From Rhynchopus sp. YZ270_cl-10 (taxonomy: Eukaryota; Euglenozoa; Diplonemea; Diplonemida; Diplonemidae): a stretch of DNA of 64,000 bases. This document shows, piece by piece, positions 63,741 through 64,000 of the stretch. Under the pieces are notes generated by a model. The model searched no databases. It was given only the letters and a program-made list of their open reading frames with translations, and was not told where the DNA came from. A program made the position numbers and the translations under genes. Where the stretch lies: assembly GCA_964035575.1 (NCBI GenBank), contig OZ037848.1:1178001-1242000 (forward strand), written 5' to 3'. The number at the start of each line of letters is the position of its first letter. Within the stretch, counting starts at the first letter, position 1.

Positions 63741-63795
63741 TATAGTGGAGTTCCATCCGTGGGTGTCTACACTAATGCAAACCAAGTTTTTCAAA
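63741..63795 (+). repeat. Family B short repeat
   Basis: TATAGTGGAGTTCCATCCGT, GGGTGTCTACACTAATGCAA, ACCAAGTTTTTCAAAT. Confidence 0.7.
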
Positions 63796-63939
63796 TAAAA
63801 AATATGGTCAAAAAAAAAAAAAAATGCTCGTTTTTTTTTAAAAGTCTTAGCACCACGCTGGTAGCAGTTTGGTCGACCATTTTCCCTGTTTTTTTCCCCT
63901 CTTTTTTTGAGCACCCCCCAATCATGTTTGTGATCAAGG

Positions 63940-63982
63940 TGAAACTAAGCAACACAAACTTAGGTTCATCTTATAAACTTTT
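63940..63982 (+). repeat. Family A short repeat
   Basis: GTGAAACTAAGCAACACAAA, CTTAGGTTCATCTTATAAAC, TTTT. Confidence 0.6.
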
Positions 63983-64000
63983 CGGTTTTCTTTTCCCCCC

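Larger units (their letters stand above)
62552..64000. other. Low-complexity right end of the window
   Basis: T-rich sequence with frames up to 228 codons that are Phe/Ser/Leu-rich by composition only. A family B copy is at 63741-63795 and a family A copy at 63940-63982. No gene is called. Confidence 0.5.

Overview
This window is nuclear DNA of a protist-like eukaryote. About a dozen protein genes sit in a matrix of long T/A runs, short interspersed repeats and DNA transposons. The genes have classical introns, 22 of which I could place. The 5' sites are mostly GTATG (14 of 22) and the acceptors mostly ACAG (18 of 22), often led by a CA run instead of a pyrimidine tract. All 14 recognised host genes lie on the + strand. 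Most starts have pyrimidine-rich sequence and an AG within a few tens of bases of the ATG. That pattern, the amastin-like tetraspan protein and the tandem secreted glycosidases would fit a euglenozoan with polycistronic transcription, for example a diplonemid. This is inference; the lineage cannot be fixed from the window.

Layout. 1-1948: the 3' part of a TMEM65-family gene with a 1.27 kb intron that holds a MITE. 1949-14584: gene-free repeat land. It has three minisatellites (9-, 8- and 7-bp units), two copies of a 290-bp hAT MITE in opposite orientation, an element with 6-bp target duplications, a hAT-type element inserted into a short repeat, and a 4.6 kb foldback element carrying another element in one arm. 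14585-16362: a six-exon RER1 gene (ER/Golgi retrieval receptor). 16552-17514: another hAT-like non-autonomous element. 18268-19830: a C2H2 zinc-finger gene. 20984-29571: three tandem intronless GH3 beta-xylosidase/arabinosidase-type genes with homogenised 3' halves. 30616-32805: a CCCH zinc-finger RNA-binding-type gene. 33226-38397: a five-exon gene for a 1367-aa protein that joins PAS, a histidine-kinase-like ATPase without its His, a receiver domain and a MAP3K-like kinase. 38398-43907: repeats, hairpins and a possible structured RNA. 43908-45650: a cyclin. 45651-49193: repeats and a MULE fragment. 49194-52438: three close intronless genes (coiled-coil protein, DUF1796 peptidase-like protein, four-TM protein). 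52741-56270: an apparently intact DNA transposon with a hAT-like transposase. 57237-59277: NADH-cytochrome b5 reductase. 60514-62551: a secreted Sel1-repeat protein. 62552-64000: low-complexity sequence and repeats.

The genes do not form one pathway. RER1, the Sel1 protein, the GH3 enzymes and the cytochrome b5 reductase all belong to the endomembrane/secretory or membrane side of the cell. The kinase, cyclin and two zinc-finger proteins are regulatory. The most notable items are the PAS/pseudo-histidine-kinase/receiver/MAP3K fusion, a hAT-like transposon with a 6-bp target duplication, and several families of about 50-nt elements with defined cores that recur in introns and between genes.
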